From Nageia nagi (Eukaryota; Pinophyta): a stretch of 64,000 nt of DNA. Positions within the stretch are counted from its first letter, which is position 1; the number at the start of each line of letters is the position of its first letter. The notes under the pieces were generated by a model that was given only the letters and a program-made list of their open reading frames with translations, made no database searches and was not told where the DNA came from. A program made the position numbers and the translations under genes. The DNA lies in the NCBI GenBank assembly GCA_050084985.1, contig JBITNC010000001.1, forward strand, positions 130,448,001 to 130,512,000, written 5' to 3'. Below, piece after piece: positions 61,501 through 64,000 of the stretch.

Positions 61501-61759
61501 TTGTTCCCTTAGTTTCTAAAGGGTAAGGGCTAGTAAGTCGGTAATATCTTCAAGAATTACATAATTCCCAATTCCTTCACTCTCAAGTTGATTGATCATA
61601 AGTTTAGAAACTAAATCTTTGATTCTATAGAGTCAAATTCCATTTCAACAACATTTGTTAATAAAGCCTTCTCATTAATCATGTTAACTTGGGGAAATTT
61701 CTTAGTAAGAAATCCTACAGCAAGCTCATTAATAATATCAAATGTTTTGTTCTTAAAGG

Positions 61760-62125
61760 GAATAGATATATGGAAATAGTCCATAGTTAGTACCCTCCCA
61801 ATTTGAATGTAAATTCTTTAGATAAGCACAAACCAAATATAGGGGGAAGGTCTACAAATATGATATCTTAGATGAATGAAATCTTTGGATACCTATGAAG
61901 CTTCATTGGAATATCTTTTACTACAATAAGGGTTTTGATATTTGTACTATCCAACTAAATAATTCCAATGGAGTCTCTAGTGTAGGTAAATTCAATGACA
62001 TTAGATACTTTCTTAGGCATAACTATCATGGAAGCCCTTAAATCTATCATGCAATTATAAAAAATATTTTTTTCTAATTCAAGGGTAATGTAAAAATGAA
62101 GAGGTATATTTTTAGCCATACGTAG
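61760..62125 (-). pseudogene. G2 aspartic protease, active site altered
   Basis: The minus strand reads PLHFYITLELEKNIFYNCMI then DLRASMIVMPKKVSNVIEF, VKDIPMKLHRYPKISFI and FVDLPPIFGLCLSKEFTFKL. The active site, normally DSGAS, reads DLRAS, so Ser and Gly are replaced and the copy is inactive. It is otherwise one of the better preserved stretches of G2. Confidence 0.8.
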
Positions 62126-62900
62126 TAATTTTTAGCTACATCTAGATTATAATTTTAGCTATCATCTCCTTCATTTTGACTCAATAGTGCTACCTTCAGT
62201 AGGTCCATCTGTTCGAGAATGCGCAAGGCATAAAAGAGTGATTCTCTTAATGGTATTTTCTTCAAATCATCCATAATATTATATGGAATAATAAAAGAAG
62301 AAATCTCTTCTAGATTTTTTTTTATAGGTCTAAGTTGCTTCTTATCTTTGGGACCTTGTTAGAGATGGGAATCTGAACCTCTTGGCTACTTTCTCCCTTT
62401 CTTGAATTTTAGGAGAAGAATAAGGTTGAGTGGCTAGATGTTTTCTTAGAACTTGCTTTTCTAGAAAAAAAAACTTATTAGTAGCCACAAATTTACCTAT
62501 ATACCTCTTTGATAGTAACTTGGAATAAGAAGTAGATGGTGTTTGAATGGGATTAGGTGGTGGGATTGTATCTACCTCTGGGGTTGAAATTGTCTAATGA
62601 TAGACTTGGTGTTAACTACTTTATTAAAGGGTTCTGATAGTATCATGAGATTAGCTTCTAATGTTGCTTCATTCACATAATAATTAGTGCTAACTCCATC
62701 ATTAGGTATGAACATTGTTTGATGATGGTAGATAGGATAAGGATTCTAGACATGAGGGTCATTATAAGCTCTACACCAATCCTAATTAGGATGAATATAT
62801 GCCTTAGAATATATATATACTTTATTTATCCTAGGGGATCCTTCTATTATGGTTGTTGTTGATCTCTAGTAGGATAAGGATACCTCCTTTATTGATGTTC
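62126..62900 (-). other. G2 gag-protease linker, decayed
   Basis: Minus-strand sequence between Gag capsid and protease, rich in stops. Short Lys/Glu and Pro-rich peptides are visible but no zinc knuckle. Confidence 0.35.
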
Positions 62901-64000
62901 ATCATCCCTCTGGTCATAGTAATCTCACCTCTCATTCATCCTTTGTTCATCTATCCTTTAATTAGAGAAAATTATTACTAGAGTTTCCAATTTATAAATC
63001 TTCATTTGAATAGCATTTTCTTGCTCCATGTTACTAGTAGAAGCAGGTGTAGGAATTGCTAATTATGGGAAAAGGATTTGATAAGACAAGTTGTGGTTGT
63101 AGAGTAGGTAAAGCAAGTTAATGTTATGGTACCAAAACCTACAATTGGGTAACTAAGGAGCTTAATATATAAGTGAAGGAGAGGTTGCATAGAAGATGAA
63201 GGTTCATATGAGATAGGTGAAAATATTCTAATAAGAATCTTTCTTACTTAAATGAGTGAAGCTTTATCTTGTAAAGAAACTTTATAAATGTCCAAAAATT
63301 ATTATGAGCTAGTAATTTGAATTCTATAGGATAAATTTGAAGTGAATGCTCTAAGGTAGAATGTTAAATCCATAGAAGGATGTGGCCTCACATCAAGAGG
63401 TACTCTAGCCTAAGATTTGGCAAATCTAAGGTTAAATTTAGAAAGATTCTCCTAAGGATATATTTGAATAATATTAAATTATAAAAACAATGAGTAGGAA
63501 TCACCAACCTCATTAAATTTGACAATGAGGGGTTTTGCATGTTGAGCCCATGTAGTTATGGAATTGGTCAAAACTATTCTGTGCCAATCCAAAATTTTAT
63601 TGGAGAAAGACATAGCAAGCAATGTGATCATCACATATATATGGACTATGTTATGTTCTTTTTCCATATATACAATATCCTAACAATGTTCATAAGTAGT
63701 CTTTCCATAACTATCCCAATTCTACAATGGTTTGGGAACTTGCATTGGAATCTCATGGAGATTTGCAATGTGGAGAGCTTCAGAAGTATTCCATTCTACA
63801 TAAATAAGAGATTGAGCTAGCTTTGTCATTTAAACAAGTGTATTGACTATATTCCTATGGAAAAAATGTGGAATAAAGTTCAATATAGTGGGGATCAAAA
63901 TATGAATAACATTTGTAAGAGATTTGGATTTCCTAACTATAGTTTCAATAGATCTTTCAAAAATTTTAGCATTAAGGAATTCTTTAACTTTCCTAGTTTG
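62900..64000 (-). pseudogene. G2 gag, decayed, runs off the window
   Basis: The minus-strand frame 63479-63667 reads SNSITTWAQHAKPLIVKFNE and GDSYSLFL. In neighbouring frames it continues with QENLSKFNLRFAKS and DVRPHPSMDLTFYLRAF (about 63330-63460). This is plant gypsy Gag (the TTWxQ capsid segment and the PQExLxxFNxRF segment). The N-terminal part lies beyond position 64000. Confidence 0.65.

Larger units (their letters stand above)
53235..64000 (-). mobile_element. G2: decayed Ty3/gypsy element, interrupted by a 4.8-kb insertion
   Basis: Minus-strand order from the window edge downward: gag (62900-64000 and beyond), protease, an RNase H, RT N-terminal part (60134-60916), [insertion 55313-60133], RT C-terminal part, native RNase H and integrase, ending near 53235 with QLLAFNVVKYYLT. 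The 5' LTR lies outside the window and no 3' LTR was identified. All domains contain stops. Confidence 0.85.

Noticed and set aside
1-64000. tRNA, rRNA or intact host genes
   Set aside because: None recognised by eye; covariance and gene-model searches could not be run.

Overview
The window is repeat DNA from a large, AT-rich plant nuclear genome. I see no intact host gene. Nearly all of it is layered, decayed transposable elements: Ty3/gypsy elements, one recent Ty1/copia element, an L1-type LINE and small inverted-repeat (MITE-like) elements. The only host-type coding sequence is a broken PLS-type pentatricopeptide (PPR) gene. Near-identical PLS repeats, very old and nested LTR elements and low GC suggest a gymnosperm, but this is an inference and other large-genome plants are possible.

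Layout. 1-1462: unassigned decayed sequence. 1463-11149: gypsy element G1 (Tat-like, minus strand), with a TGTTGA...TCAACA LTR pair and remnants of gag, protease, RT, two RNase H domains and integrase. 11150-12837: nothing recognised. 12838-25188: a nest. A small TIR element (T2) holds an 11.2-kb minus-strand LTR element E2 (13706-24928, target duplication CATGG). E2 holds a tandem array of a 193-bp unit. That array is split by a full-length plus-strand copia element (15379-20505, target duplication TAAGT, LTRs about 97.5% identical). About 26650-29560: gypsy element G4 (minus). 30447-30890: two copies of a 221-bp repeat.

31.8-35.15 kb and 37.28-40.25 kb: two copies of a long unrecognised minus-strand gene (ORF-A: globular N-terminal part, acidic stretch, coiled coil). 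The second copy runs into a gypsy gag. The first is interrupted by MITE T1 and cut off by an 815-bp LTR (35147-35961) of the G1 family. 41945-42720: another gag. About 43560-47460: an L1-type LINE. 49160-53007: a further long unrecognised gene (ORF-C), lying just downstream of the pol of gypsy element G2 (about 53235 to the window end). G2 is split inside its RT by a 4.8-kb insertion (55313-60133) that carries the PPR pseudogene.

G1 and G2 place their second RNase H differently: between the native RNase H and integrase in G1, but upstream of RT in G2. The copia pol is open for 1091 codons with all catalytic motifs, yet its gag-protease part has a frameshift and two stops. Every gypsy or LINE coding remnant is on the minus strand; only copia and the PPR pseudogene are on the plus strand. 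All identities and alignments were judged by eye, so boundaries of decayed elements are approximate unless a terminal motif or target duplication is cited.
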